Position numbers and translations under genes: made by a program | The notes under the pieces: generated by a model | Database searches by the model: none | What the model was told of the DNA's origin: nothing | What the model saw: the letters and a program-made list of their open reading frames with translations, nothing else | Source of the DNA: an uncultured Pseudomonadales bacterium | GTDB taxonomy: Bacteria; Pseudomonadota; Gammaproteobacteria; Pseudomonadales; Azotimanducaceae | Length of the DNA: 64,000 nt | Assembly: GCA_951813515.1 (NCBI GenBank) | Contig: OX638346.1 | Coordinates: forward strand, 3,651,617 to 3,715,616 | Reading direction: 5' to 3' | Shown here: positions 1 to 8,933 of the stretch, in pieces | Position numbering within the stretch: position 1 is the first letter of the stretch | Layout of the letters: every line of letters begins with the position of its first letter

Positions 1-677
1 CGCACCTCGCGGGACAGCCTTTCCAGGCCACCGCGATCTCGCTGATCGTGCATCCGCGCAACCCGTACGTGCCGACCGCGCACATGAACCTGCGGTTCTT
101 TCTCGTCGGAACGCAGAACTGGCACTTTGGCGGCGGTTTCGACCTGACGCCCTTCTATCCGTTCACCGAGGATGTCGTTCACTGGCATCGCACGGCCAAC
201 GAGGCCTGCCGTCCGCACGGGGATGTCTATGCCCGTCTCAAGGCCAATTGTGACGCCTACTTCTACCTGCCCCATCGGCACGAAGCCCGCGGCGTCGGCG
301 GCATCTTCTTCGACGACTGGACCGAAGGCGGATTCGACGCGAGCCTCGCCTTCGTCGAGAGCGTCGGGAAGCACTTCCTGCCCGCGTATGCCCCCATTTT
401 CGAGCGACGCGCGACGATCCCCTGGGGCGAGCGCGAAGAAGACTTCATGCTGTTTCGACGTGGCCGCTATGCCGAGTTCAACCTGGTCGTGGACCGCGGC
501 ACCCGGTACGGCCTTCAATCCGGTCGAAACGTCGAGTCGGTGCTGGCCTCATTGCCGCCCCGCGCACGGTGGCCGTACGACTACAAGCCGCTGCCGAACT
601 CGCCTGAAGCGGCGCTAACCGACCGTTTCCTTGCGCCACGCAACTGGCTGGAGGTTGTGGATAAGTCTGGGGACTGA
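1..677 (+). CDS. hemF: Aerobic coproporphyrinogen III oxidase, 3' part
   Basis: This is the C-terminal 224 residues of HemF, read in the frame that starts at base 3; the 5' end lies outside the window. HemF uses O2 to decarboxylate coproporphyrinogen III to protoporphyrinogen IX in the cytoplasm, a step of haem synthesis. The HPRNPYVPTAHMN stretch, the WHFGGGFDLTPFYPF block, GGIFFDDW and the late EFNLVVDRGT region are all family signatures and in the expected order. The frame closes with TGA at 675-677. The identification rests on these conserved blocks and is secure; only the N-terminus cannot be assessed. Confidence 0.97.
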   Translation, partial: HLAGQPFQATAISLIVHPRNPYVPTAHMNLRFFLVGTQNWHFGGGFDLTPFYPFTEDVVHWHRTANEACRPHGDVYARLKANCDAYFYLPHRHEARGVGGIFFDDWTEGGFDASLAFVESVGKHFLPAYAPIFERRATIPWGEREEDFMLFRRGRYAEFNLVVDRGTRYGLQSGRNVESVLASLPPRARWPYDYKPLPNSPEAALTDRFLAPRNWLEVVDKSGD

Positions 678-1065
678 TTATCTACGGGATGGGGATGAAG
701 TGTTACAGAAGGATGAAAATGATAGCTTTACTTCGTAAAAACAATGCGATACATAATATTTCTAATATTATAGATTCATTTTGGCAGGTAATTTGAGGCA
801 TGTCCGACAAGCGCGGCTTGTGAATAACAATTCCTATACCGGACGCGACACCCGTGCCCGAGAATCTTCTGCCCCATACTGGTGCGCGAATACACTAACC
901 CTCTGAAACACCTCGTTTTGACATCCATCGTCCCGATCCCGGACCGGATATTCGGCTTTCGGGATCACCGGGCAAGCGGTAACCTGTGGCACGCGCTGAA
1001 GGTCACAGGATTGATGCGGAACGCGGTAACGATGCGCCCGCGGACCGCGCGGATGGCGTGAGCCA
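678..1065. other. Intergenic region with an AT-rich island
   Basis: No gene is visible in these 388 bases. Bases about 715-800 are strikingly AT-rich against the GC-rich surroundings and contain AATATT-TCT-AATATT, a short palindrome. A TTGACA hexamer lies at 918-923, but no well-spaced -10 box follows it. The stretch probably holds the end of the hemF transcript and the promoter of the liv-type operon, but I cannot place either exactly. Confidence 0.4.
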
Positions 1066-1935
1066 ATGGAAGCATTCCAGCTATTGCTGAGCGGCCTTTC
1101 CCAGGGCTGTGTCTACGGACTCATTGCTCTCGGCTTCGTGTTGATTTACAAGGCCACGGAGATGCTGAATTTCGCGCAGGGCGACATGATGATGCTCGGC
1201 GCTTTCGTGGCGTTCACCCTGGTCAACCTGCTGGGCTTGTCGTTCTTCGTCGGGTTCTTCCTGACGCTTGTCGTCATGGTCGGTTTTGGCATGGCCCTCG
1301 AACGCACCGTGATTCGGCCGATGATCGGCGAACCGCCGTTCGCCGTGCTCATGCTCACCATCGGCCTCGGGTTTATCCTGCGGGCCGTCGCCGGCGCGGT
1401 CTGGGGTAGCGAGACAGAAACCCTCGACGTCCCGTTTGCCGGCAACGTGCTCGAAGTCGGCGGTGTCGTCCTCGGCTACGAGAACCTGGTCGTCATTGCC
1501 GGCACCGCCCTCCTCTGCGTCGCCTTGTGGGCGTTCTTTCGCTACTCGCGCATCGGGATCGCGATGCAGGCGGCATCCCAGAACCAGCTCGCGGCGTACT
1601 ACAGCGGCGTTCCCGTCAAGCGCGTCACTTCGCTGGTCTGGGGCATCTCGGCCGCGATCTCCGCCACCGCCGGCATACTCGTCGCCCCGGTGATGTTGAT
1701 CGATCCCATGATGGGGTTCCTTGGGATCAAGGCGTTCGCCGCCGCCATCGTGGGCGGTCTGGGCAGCTTGCCCGGCGCGATCGTTGGCGGGTTGATCATC
1801 GGCGTCGCGGAACAGTTCGTCGGACTCTATCTGCCGCCGGGTCTCGGCGAAGTCAGTGCCTTCGTGATCCTGCTCGTGATGCTCATGGTACGGCCGCAGG
1901 GCATCTTCGCTTCCATGCAGCAGAAGAAGGTGTAG
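1066..1935 (+). CDS. livH: Branched-chain amino acid-type ABC transporter permease LivH
   Basis: A 289-residue inner-membrane permease of the LivH family. The N-terminus (GLSQGCVYGLIALGFVLIY) and the NFAQGDMMMLGAF block near residues 35-47 are diagnostic, and hydrophobic helices continue to the end. It is the first gene of a tightly packed operon (livH-livM-livG-livF-acyl-CoA ligase), with livM starting 2 bases after its stop. LivH and LivM form the membrane channel for leucine/isoleucine/valine or related small acids. No periplasmic binding protein is encoded in the visible part of the operon, so the substrate is open; the adjoining ligase hints at a carboxylic acid. Confidence 0.93.
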   Translation: MEAFQLLLSGLSQGCVYGLIALGFVLIYKATEMLNFAQGDMMMLGAFVAFTLVNLLGLSFFVGFFLTLVVMVGFGMALERTVIRPMIGEPPFAVLMLTIGLGFILRAVAGAVWGSETETLDVPFAGNVLEVGGVVLGYENLVVIAGTALLCVALWAFFRYSRIGIAMQAASQNQLAAYYSGVPVKRVTSLVWGISAAISATAGILVAPVMLIDPMMGFLGIKAFAAAIVGGLGSLPGAIVGGLIIGVAEQFVGLYLPPGLGEVSAFVILLVMLMVRPQGIFASMQQKKV

Positions 1936-1937
1936 CC

Positions 1938-3014
1938 ATGCGATTCGTGCTTACCACCCACTACGGCCAGGACGTCAACCTGTTCCGCCACAACGGACAG
2001 CGGTTCTGGTACGCGCTGCTGGCAGTGGGCGCGGTCGCCGCGCCCCTGTTTCTGAATGCCTTCTACGTGGGCGAACTGGTACTGGTATTCATCTGGGCCG
2101 TCGCCGGTATCGGGCTCATGCTGCTGGTCGGATATACCGGACTCGTGAGCCTCGGACATGCCGCGTTTCTCGCCATCGGCGCCTACTGCCACGCGGTGCT
2201 CCTCGGCTACGGCGTGCCCTTCGCGCTGTCCGCGCCTATCGCCGTGGCGTTCACCGCCCTTGTCGGCGCCCTCGTCGGCATCCCCGCGCTGCGGATGACG
2301 GGCGTTTATCTCGCGATCGCAACTCTCGCGTTCGAACGCATCGTGGCGTATGTCATCGAGCATTGGGAACCGGTTACCGGCGGCCTGCGCGGGATGTCTG
2401 TCCCCCAACCGGAGTTTTTCGGCCTCAGCCTGGCCGATAGTTACGTGCTCTACTACTTCAGTCTCGGCGTCCTTGCGGCAGGCCTGTTTGCCGCGGCGAA
2501 CCTGCTCCGCAGTCCCATGGGGCGGGCCTTCATCGCGGTGCGCGATTCCGAGATATCAGCCGAGAGCATGGGTGTGCACCTGGCGCGCACCAAGACGACC
2601 GCGTTTGCGGTCTCAGCGGCCTTCACGGGGCTCGCCGGCGTGTTGCTCGCTCACAGAATCGGCTACCTCGCGCCTGACGCGTTTACCGTGCAAACGTCGA
2701 TACAACTCCTGCTGCTGGTCGTAGTCGGCGGGCTGGGATCGCTCCACGGCGTGGTCTTTGGCGCGATCTTCGTCGGCTACCTGCCCCAGGTGATTGCCCT
2801 GGCGCGGGATGTCCTGCCGTCGGCCGTTGGCCAGATTCCAGGTCTTGAACTCGGCGTCTTCGGCGCGATCCTGGTGTTGTTCCTTGTTTTCGAGCCCCTG
2901 GGGCTATACGGTCGCTGGCTCAAGATCCGGTCATGGCTCAGCCAGTTCCCGCTGTATCGGAAGGCGACGCACAAACGCCAGAAGTCCTATCTCAGAACGG
3001 AGCGAGTGCATTGA
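1938..3014 (+). CDS. livM: Branched-chain amino acid-type ABC transporter permease LivM
   Basis: A 358-residue permease partner of LivH. The reading frame is open further upstream, but the ATG at 1938, just after the livH stop, gives the normal LivM length. The LivM signature GYTGLVSLGHAAF lies at about residues 65-77 and a second conserved block (VVVGGLGSLHG) near residue 260. Its 3' end overlaps the ATG-initiated reading of livG by 82 bases, unless livG starts at the later TTG that overlaps this stop codon. Confidence 0.93.
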   Translation: MRFVLTTHYGQDVNLFRHNGQRFWYALLAVGAVAAPLFLNAFYVGELVLVFIWAVAGIGLMLLVGYTGLVSLGHAAFLAIGAYCHAVLLGYGVPFALSAPIAVAFTALVGALVGIPALRMTGVYLAIATLAFERIVAYVIEHWEPVTGGLRGMSVPQPEFFGLSLADSYVLYYFSLGVLAAGLFAAANLLRSPMGRAFIAVRDSEISAESMGVHLARTKTTAFAVSAAFTGLAGVLLAHRIGYLAPDAFTVQTSIQLLLLVVVGGLGSLHGVVFGAIFVGYLPQVIALARDVLPSAVGQIPGLELGVFGAILVLFLVFEPLGLYGRWLKIRSWLSQFPLYRKATHKRQKSYLRTERVH

Positions 3015-3994
3015 TCCTGCCTGCGGGAGAACCCGCCCCAACGCTGTTCGAGGCGCGCGACCTGTCGCTCAGCTTCGGCGGCGTCAAGGCGGTGCGGGAC
3101 GTATCGTTCGAGATTCGACGCGGCGAGGTGTTCAGCATCATCGGCCCCAACGGCGCGGGCAAGACGACGATTTTCAACCTGATCAACCGTATATACGACG
3201 CCGACGCGGGCACCATGTCCTTCAACGGCGAGGATATGAGCCGGGTGCCGGGGCACCGGGTCGCCGAGCTTGGAATTACGCGGACATTCCAGAATACGGA
3301 ACTGTTCGATCGCGCGACGGTGCTTGAGAACCTGCTGATTGGCCGCCACGTGCATCGCCGCACGAACCTTGTCGCCGAGTGCCTGTTCCTGCCGTCCGCG
3401 AGGCGCCAGGAGGTCGCGTTCCGATCCTACGCCGAGCAGATCATCGACCTGCTCGACCTGCAGGCGAGCCGGGACCAGATGGCCGGCGCCCTCCCCTACG
3501 GGACGCGAAAAGTCGTCGAGATCGCCCGCGCACTGTGCGCCGAACCACAGTTGCTGTTGCTGGACGAGCCGTCGTCCGGGCTCAACCCCGAAGAATCGGA
3601 GGACCTCGCGTTCTGGATCGAGGACATTTCGGCGGACCTCGGCGTGACCATCGCCATGGTGGAGCACGACATGAACCTGGTCACAACCGTATCCAACCGG
3701 GTGATGGCAATGGCGGACGGGGCCGCCATCACCACGGGCACGCCGTCGGACGTGCAGAACCATCCGGAGGTTCTGCGCGCCTACCTGGGAGACTTCGAGG
3801 GATCAGACGTACCCGGGGAGCGCGAGGGGGCACCCCTCGCAAGAAAAGAGCCCTCAGCCGGGGAGCGCGAGGGGGAACCCCTCGCAAGAAAGGAGCCCTC
3901 AGCCGGGGAGCGCGAGGGGGCACCCCTCGCAAGAAAAGAGCAGTGCGAGGGGGAGCCCCTCGCAAACAAAGAACCGCCGACCGTGGAGCATTGA
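2933..3994 (+). CDS. livG: ABC transporter ATPase LivG with a repeat-encoded C-terminal tail
   Basis: The ATP-hydrolysing subunit of the transporter. Walker A (GPNGAGKTT, about residues 71-79), Walker B (LLLLDEPSSGLNP) and the switch histidine (VEHDM) are intact; the signature loop is ALPYGTRKVVEIARAL. Two starts are possible: ATG 2933, which overlaps livM by 82 bases, or TTG 3011, which overlaps the livM stop and gives a more normal N-terminus. LivG proteins normally end soon after the AYLGD motif, here near residue 283. This one continues for about 65 residues made of a 15-residue repeat (GEREGAPLARKEPSA) encoded by a 45-bp palindromic DNA repeat. The tail is very unlikely to be part of the ATPase fold. 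Confidence 0.93.
   Translation: MAQPVPAVSEGDAQTPEVLSQNGASALILPAGEPAPTLFEARDLSLSFGGVKAVRDVSFEIRRGEVFSIIGPNGAGKTTIFNLINRIYDADAGTMSFNGEDMSRVPGHRVAELGITRTFQNTELFDRATVLENLLIGRHVHRRTNLVAECLFLPSARRQEVAFRSYAEQIIDLLDLQASRDQMAGALPYGTRKVVEIARALCAEPQLLLLDEPSSGLNPEESEDLAFWIEDISADLGVTIAMVEHDMNLVTTVSNRVMAMADGAAITTGTPSDVQNHPEVLRAYLGDFEGSDVPGEREGAPLARKEPSAGEREGEPLARKEPSAGEREGAPLARKEQCEGEPLANKEPPTVEH
3815..3970. repeat. In-frame 45-bp palindromic tandem repeats in livG
   Basis: Three near-identical 45-bp units start at 3815, 3860 and 3905, and a fourth degenerate palindrome lies at 3945-3963. Each contains an inverted repeat of the form GCGAGGGG-gca-CCCCTCGC followed by AAGAAA(A/G)GAG. Because 45 is divisible by 3, the array stays in frame and adds a charged tail to LivG. 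The joining motif GAGCCCTCAGCCGGGGA recurs with one mismatch at about 22810 in an intergenic region, which suggests a dispersed REP-like element rather than a protein-driven repeat. Confidence 0.85.
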
Positions 3995-3995
3995 T

Positions 3996-4760
3996 GTGGC
4001 GCTTCTGACGGTCAGGAACGTCGAGACCTACTACGGCCCCATCATGGCAATCCGGGGCGTTTCGCTCGCGGTCGAAGACGGCAGCATCGTCGCCGTCCTT
4101 GGCGCCAACGGCGCCGGCAAGACCACGGTGCTGAAAACTGTCTGCGGCGCCATGGATCCGCGCAAGGGCACGGTCGATTTCGATGGAACGGATATCACCG
4201 GTCTCGACCCCGACCGCGTCGCACGGCTCGGGATCGGTCACGTCCCCGAGGGGCGCGAAGTATTCCCGTTTCTCACGGTGGAAGAGAACCTCGTAGTCGG
4301 TGCGTTCTCGCGCAAGCGTGCCGACTTCTCCGACGACCTGCAGATGGTGTACGGCTATTTCCCGGCACTTGCCGATCGTCGCAGACAACCGGCGGGATAC
4401 CTCTCCGGAGGCGAGCAGCAGATGCTCGCCATCGGTCGCGCGCTGATGCTGCGTCCGAAGCTGATGCTGCTAGACGAACCTTCGCTAGGTCTGGCGCCCA
4501 CGCTGGCGCAGGAGATCGCGACCATCGTCGGGCGGTTGCGAGCCGAGCGGCGGATGGCGATATTGCTGGTAGAGCAGAACGCCCGCATGGCGCTGGACGT
4601 CTCGGACTACGGCTATGTCATGGAAACCGGCCGTATAGTCATGGAAGACACCTGCGAACGACTGAAGAATGCCGCCGATATCCAGGAGTTCTATCTCGGC
4701 ATGAAGGATCGCGGGGTACGCGGACGGCGACGATGGAAGCAGCGCAAGACATGGCGATGA
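3996..4760 (+). CDS. livF: ABC transporter ATPase LivF
   Basis: A 254-residue second ATPase of the transporter. It starts at GTG 3996, whose first bases overlap the end of livG. Walker A (GANGAGKTT), the signature YLSGGEQQMLAIGRALM, Walker B (LMLLDEPSLGLAP) and LLVEQN are complete, and the last two are LivF-type. The C-terminal GVRGRRRWKQRKTWR is a short basic extension that overlaps the start of the next gene. Tight spacing supports cotranscription with livHMG. Confidence 0.93.
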   Translation: MALLTVRNVETYYGPIMAIRGVSLAVEDGSIVAVLGANGAGKTTVLKTVCGAMDPRKGTVDFDGTDITGLDPDRVARLGIGHVPEGREVFPFLTVEENLVVGAFSRKRADFSDDLQMVYGYFPALADRRRQPAGYLSGGEQQMLAIGRALMLRPKLMLLDEPSLGLAPTLAQEIATIVGRLRAERRMAILLVEQNARMALDVSDYGYVMETGRIVMEDTCERLKNAADIQEFYLGMKDRGVRGRRRWKQRKTWR

Positions 4761-6589
4761 ACGAGAACCATACCGCTATCGACGGCTGCGTCACCGTATC
4801 GGCGCTGTTCCGCAAGCGCGTGGCCGAACTGGGCGAGAGCAAGGTGGCCCTGCGCGAAAAGGACCTCGGCATCTGGAACGAGTACACCTGGGCGGACTAC
4901 GGAGCGCACGCGCGCCTGGCCGGTATGGGATTGCTGGCGCTCGGGCTCAATCGCGGTGACATCTGTTCCGTCGCCGCCGAGACGGTCAAGGAGTGGCTGT
5001 TCGCCGATCTCGGCATCATCTGCGTGGGCGGCGTCAGCAACGGCGTGTATCCAACCGATTCATCGTCGCAGGTCGAATACCTCATCAACGACAGCGGCAC
5101 CCGCTTCTACTTCGCAGAAGATGAAGAACAACTCGACAAGGTGCTGGCTGTCCGCGAACGCACCCCGACGCTCGAGAAGATCATCATCTTCGACATGGAA
5201 GGCCTGCGCGATCTGGACGACCCGATGTGCATCTCGTTCGAGGAACTGCAACGAATCGGCCGGGATTACGGCGCGGAACACCCGGATTCCTGGGACCGGG
5301 AGATCGACCGTGCCGCCCCCGACGACCTGATGATCCTGACCTATACCTCGGGCACCACCGGGCCGCCCAAGGGCGCGATGATCTCCCAGGGCAACGTCAT
5401 GTTCATGATGGCCGCGATGATGGGAAGCTACACCGTCTTCGATTCGGACGAGCAGCTCGGTTTCCTGCCCCTGGCACACGTCGCCGGGCGCGTCTTCTAC
5501 ACCTTCCTGGGCATGACCGCAGCCTCCGTCGTGAACCTTGTCGAGAGCCCCGAAACGCTGGTCCAGGATCTGCAGGAGGTGTCCCCGACGGTTCACTTCG
5601 CGGTGCCGAGGGTGTGGGAGAAGCAGTTCTCCGCGGTGCGCATCATGCTGAAGGAGTCGACCGCCCTCGGTCGCTTCGCCTACAACGTCGCCATGGCTGC
5701 GGGCGCGCGCCGCGCACGCTACCTGAAGGAGAACCGGCCCGTACCGTTGCCGCTGCGACTGGCCTTCTTCTGCCTTGAGCGTTTGGTGCTGAAGAACGTG
5801 CGCCGGATGCTCGGAATCGATTCCTGCCGCTGGCTTTCCACCGCCGCAGCGCCCATCGCGCCCGATCTCATCGACTGGTACTGGGCGCTCGGCAAGCCGA
5901 TGTACGAGGTATACGGGCAAACCGAGTGCAGCGGCATAGCGACGGCCAACCTGCCGGGCGACTTCCGCATCGGCAGCGTCGGCAAGCCGACGCCCGGCAC
6001 CGAGGTCGTACTGTCCGCCGACAACGAGATCCTGATACGCAGTCCCGGCGTCATCCAGGGTTATTGGAACAAGCCCGAACAGACAGCGGATACGTTCGTC
6101 CAGGGCTGGCTCCACACCGGCGATGTGGGCCGGATCGACGACGACGGCTTCATCTACCTGATCGATCGCATGAAGGACATCATCATTACCGCCGGGGGCA
6201 AGAACATCACGCCAAGCGAGATCGAGAACCAGCTCAAGTTCTCGCCCTACATCACCGACGCCGTGGTCGTCGGCGACCGGCGACCGTATCTCACGTGCCT
6301 GGTCATGATCGACCAGGAGAACGTCACCCGGTTTGCCCAGGACAACGACGTGCCCTTCACGACGTACACGAGCCTGTGCCACACGCGCGAGGTCGAAGAC
6401 CTGATCGGCACCGAGATCGAAGAGGTCAACACCCGGTTTGCGCGCGTCGAGACCATCAAGCAGTTCCGCCTGATCGACCAGCTTCTCGATCCGGAAGACG
6501 ACGAGTTGACGCCGACCCAGAAGCTGAAGCGCAAGGTTGTCAACGAAAAGTACAGCGACCTGATCGACAGTATGTATCAGAGCGCCTGA
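4757..6589 (+). CDS. AMP-dependent acyl-CoA ligase (long-chain type)
   Basis: An ANL-superfamily ligase that activates a carboxylic acid with ATP and joins it to CoA. ATP/AMP motifs are TYTSGTTGPPKGA (about residue 195), YGQTECSG (about 386) and LHTGDVG (about 452); the hinge and catalytic-lysine region is IITAGGKNITPSE. The gene overlaps livF in an ATGA at 4757-4760, the start I prefer; ATG 4751 and 4733 are in frame and also possible. Overall layout is that of long-chain acyl-CoA synthetases, about 610 residues. The translational coupling with an ABC importer suggests that the imported compound, or a product of it, is activated in the cytosol. Confidence 0.9.
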   Translation: MNENHTAIDGCVTVSALFRKRVAELGESKVALREKDLGIWNEYTWADYGAHARLAGMGLLALGLNRGDICSVAAETVKEWLFADLGIICVGGVSNGVYPTDSSSQVEYLINDSGTRFYFAEDEEQLDKVLAVRERTPTLEKIIIFDMEGLRDLDDPMCISFEELQRIGRDYGAEHPDSWDREIDRAAPDDLMILTYTSGTTGPPKGAMISQGNVMFMMAAMMGSYTVFDSDEQLGFLPLAHVAGRVFYTFLGMTAASVVNLVESPETLVQDLQEVSPTVHFAVPRVWEKQFSAVRIMLKESTALGRFAYNVAMAAGARRARYLKENRPVPLPLRLAFFCLERLVLKNVRRMLGIDSCRWLSTAAAPIAPDLIDWYWALGKPMYEVYGQTECSGIATANLPGDFRIGSVGKPTPGTEVVLSADNEILIRSPGVIQGYWNKPEQTADTFVQGWLHTGDVGRIDDDGFIYLIDRMKDIIITAGGKNITPSEIENQLKFSPYITDAVVVGDRRPYLTCLVMIDQENVTRFAQDNDVPFTTYTSLCHTREVEDLIGTEIEEVNTRFARVETIKQFRLIDQLLDPEDDELTPTQKLKRKVVNEKYSDLIDSMYQSA

Positions 6590-6616
6590 CGCCTCGGCCG
6601 AAGCTGCGGGGTCAGG

Positions 6617-6985
6617 TTAGGGAGCGGCTTTCGAATCCTCGGCCTCGGATTCCTTTCCCTTCGGTTCTACAAGGACCAGCTTGTCCATGATGTCGACCAC
6701 GCCCCGAACCCCGCGGACCAATTCCAGGGCACGCGTACGCAACTCGGGGCTCTTGATCTTCCCGCGGAGCCAGACCACGCCCTTGTCCACATCGACCCTG
6801 ATGCGAAAGCCGCTGAGTTCCTTGTCGCCAAACAGGCGCGCCTTGACGCGCACCTTGATGCTTGCGTCGTCGATCACCTCTCCGGCCGTCCGACCGGCGG
6901 ATTCATCGACGTAGCCCTTGCAGCCGGCGGCCAGGAATGCCGCCAGGATGACCAAGAAAAAGGCTCGGCTCATGTCGGTTTTCAT
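6617..6985 (-). CDS. BON-domain lipoprotein
   Basis: A 122-residue predicted outer-membrane lipoprotein. A signal peptide ends in the lipobox LAAGC with Cys22 as the lipidated residue. A single BON domain follows (about residues 36-105: DDASIKVRVKARLFGD, VWLRGKIKSPELRTRAL). BON domains bind phospholipids and are found in OsmY/DolP-type envelope-stress proteins. ATG at M5 is an alternative start. It is transcribed away from its neighbours and appears monocistronic. The last 15 residues are charged and low-complexity. Confidence 0.85.
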   Translation of the reverse strand: MKTDMSRAFFLVILAAFLAAGCKGYVDESAGRTAGEVIDDASIKVRVKARLFGDKELSGFRIRVDVDKGVVWLRGKIKSPELRTRALELVRGVRGVVDIMDKLVLVEPKGKESEAEDSKAAP

Positions 6986-7044
6986 GTGGCACGTGAATCA
7001 GACCGACCTTAACATTCGCCCTACCTTCGCGCCAAGGAGTCAGC

Positions 7045-7971
7045 ATGCATTCGCCACCCACGGTCATCGCTTCGGGGCTACGCTTTCCGGAGGGTCCTAT
7101 CGCCATGCCCGACGGTTCGGTCATCCTGGTCGAAATCGCGCGCGGCACCCTCTCGCGAGTGTCGCCATCCGGGGAAATCACGGTCGTCGCGGAAACCGGC
7201 GGCGGTCCGAACGGCGCCGCCATCGGTCCGGACGGCAAGTGCTATGTCTGCAACAACGGCGGCTTCAACTTCTCGGAGCAGCGCGGACGCCTGCGCGTGC
7301 AGGGGCAGGCGACAGACTATCGCGGCGGCCGCATCGAACGCGTAGACCTAGACACGGGCGAAGTAGAGGTCCTATACACGCACGCCGACGATGTCCCGCT
7401 CCGGGGACCCAACGACATCGTTTTCGATGCCGCGGGAGGCTTCTGGTTCTCCGACCTCGGCAAGACCCGCCCGCGAGAGCGCGACCGCACCGGCGTCTTC
7501 TACGCGAGACCGGACGGCAGCCACATCGAAGAGGTGATCTTTCCCCTGGAAGGCCCGAACGGCGTCGGCCTGTCGCCGGACGAAGACGAACTGTACGTGG
7601 CCGAAACCCCGACCGGACGGCTCTGGGCATACGCGCTGAACGGACCCGGTGAATTGTCCGGCGAGCCCGCGGACAAACCCGACGGCGGCCGGCTCATTCC
7701 AGGCCGGCGAGGCTACTTCCTGTTCGATTCCCTCGCCGTTGACGCCACCGGCAACATCTGTGTCGCGACACTGCGGGAGGGCGGCATCACGATCCTGTCG
7801 CCCCGGGGCGACGAACCGGGTTTCGTACCCATGCCCGATCCGCTCACCACGAATATCTGTTTCGGCGGCCCCGACCTTGCGACGGCGTACATTACGCTTT
7901 CCTCCACGGGCCAACTCGTTTCCATGCCGTGGGGACAGTCAGGCCTGCCGCTGAACTACCTCAACAAGTGA
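7045..7971 (+). CDS. SMP-30/gluconolactonase family hydrolase
   Basis: A 308-residue six-bladed beta-propeller hydrolase of the SMP-30/gluconolaconase/LRE family. The family features visible are GLRFPEGPIAMPDGS at the N-terminus, ETGGGPNGAAIGPDG, LRGPNDIVFDAAGGFWFSD and EGPNGVGLSPDEDELYVAE; the Glu, Asn and Asp residues in these blocks bind the divalent metal. Such enzymes open sugar lactones. An SD-like AAGGAG precedes ATG 7045. The stop overlaps the GTG start of the tctC-like gene, so lactone hydrolysis and uptake of the resulting acid may be coupled; this is inference from context. Confidence 0.88.
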   Translation: MHSPPTVIASGLRFPEGPIAMPDGSVILVEIARGTLSRVSPSGEITVVAETGGGPNGAAIGPDGKCYVCNNGGFNFSEQRGRLRVQGQATDYRGGRIERVDLDTGEVEVLYTHADDVPLRGPNDIVFDAAGGFWFSDLGKTRPRERDRTGVFYARPDGSHIEEVIFPLEGPNGVGLSPDEDELYVAETPTGRLWAYALNGPGELSGEPADKPDGGRLIPGRRGYFLFDSLAVDATGNICVATLREGGITILSPRGDEPGFVPMPDPLTTNICFGGPDLATAYITLSSTGQLVSMPWGQSGLPLNYLNK

Positions 7972-8933
7972 ACATCCGAAGCCGGACGGCAAGCGTCCTG
8001 TTGGCCATCCTTGGCTGCGCGATTTCCGGTGCCGCCGCGGCGGAACGCGTGCACGTCGTAATACCCGTCGCTGCCGGTGGCGGTCTCGACGGCACGGCGC
8101 GGGCTGCGGGACGGGCGCTGACGGAAACCGAGTTGGCCGAGACTGTTTCGTTCGAGAACATCGCCGGGGCCGGCGGCGGCCGGGGCTTGAGCATGTTCGT
8201 GGAGAACGCGGCCCGGTTCCGTGAAGCCCTGATGGTCAACTCCACGCCTCTCATCCTTCGGCACCTGCAGAAACTGTATCCCCTGAGCTTTCGTGATCTG
8301 ACTCCGATCGTTGGCCTGGTTGCCGACTACGGGATCTTTGTCGTCAGGAGCGAATCCACCGAGAGCGACTGGTCCGGCGTCGTGGAGCGGCTGCAGGCGG
8401 ACCCGCGAGGGGTCGTCGTCGGCGGGGGTTCCGCCCGGGGCAGCCTCGACCACATCGTTGCGGCACTCGCCCTCGACGCTGCCGGAGTCGATGCGCGGCG
8501 CGTTCGCTACCTGCCCTACGACGGCGGCGGCAAGGCCATGCTCGCCCTTCTTGGCAAAGAAATAGAACTTCTTTCCACCGGACTCGGTGAAACGCTGCCT
8601 TTCATACGCGCGGGAGAGGTGCGCGTCCTCGCCATCACGTCGCCCGAACGCGTTGCCGCTATCGAGCATGTTCAGACGTTGACCGAACTCGGCTATCCGG
8701 TCGTGTTCGCCAACTGGCGCGGCATGTTCGCATCGCCTGCGGTGGACGACGACGTGCGCGAACGACATATCCAGCGATTTCGCACCCTTACCGCGTCGCA
8801 GACCTGGCGCCAGACCCTGGAACAGTACGGCTGGGAACCGCTGCACCTGTTCGGAGAGGACTTCACACGATACCTTGAGCAGCAGGAGGCATTGCTTGGG
8901 GAAACGATGACCCGGCTCGGTTTCACGCAGTGA
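7968..8933 (+). CDS. tctC: Tripartite tricarboxylate transporter substrate-binding protein (TctC/Bug)
   Basis: A 321-residue periplasmic binding protein. I start it at GTG 7968, which overlaps the previous stop and places a typical Sec signal peptide (ASVLLAILGCAISGAAAAE) at the N-terminus. Bug-family marks are RVHVVIPVAAGGGLDGTAR and GGGSARGSLDHIVAALAL. It would capture a carboxylate (citrate- or lactonate-like) for the membrane pair that follows. Overlaps at both ends (GTGA with the next gene) indicate a translationally coupled operon. Confidence 0.87.
   Translation: MNIRSRTASVLLAILGCAISGAAAAERVHVVIPVAAGGGLDGTARAAGRALTETELAETVSFENIAGAGGGRGLSMFVENAARFREALMVNSTPLILRHLQKLYPLSFRDLTPIVGLVADYGIFVVRSESTESDWSGVVERLQADPRGVVVGGGSARGSLDHIVAALALDAAGVDARRVRYLPYDGGGKAMLALLGKEIELLSTGLGETLPFIRAGEVRVLAITSPERVAAIEHVQTLTELGYPVVFANWRGMFASPAVDDDVRERHIQRFRTLTASQTWRQTLEQYGWEPLHLFGEDFTRYLEQQEALLGETMTRLGFTQ

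Noticed and set aside
1527..1937. N-terminal extension of livM
   Set aside because: The frame is open upstream but lies entirely within livH, and its translation is Arg-rich shadow sequence.
3815..3970. CRISPR-like array
   Set aside because: Regular 45-bp units have no unique spacers, and they are in-frame inside livG; they are tandem palindromic repeats.
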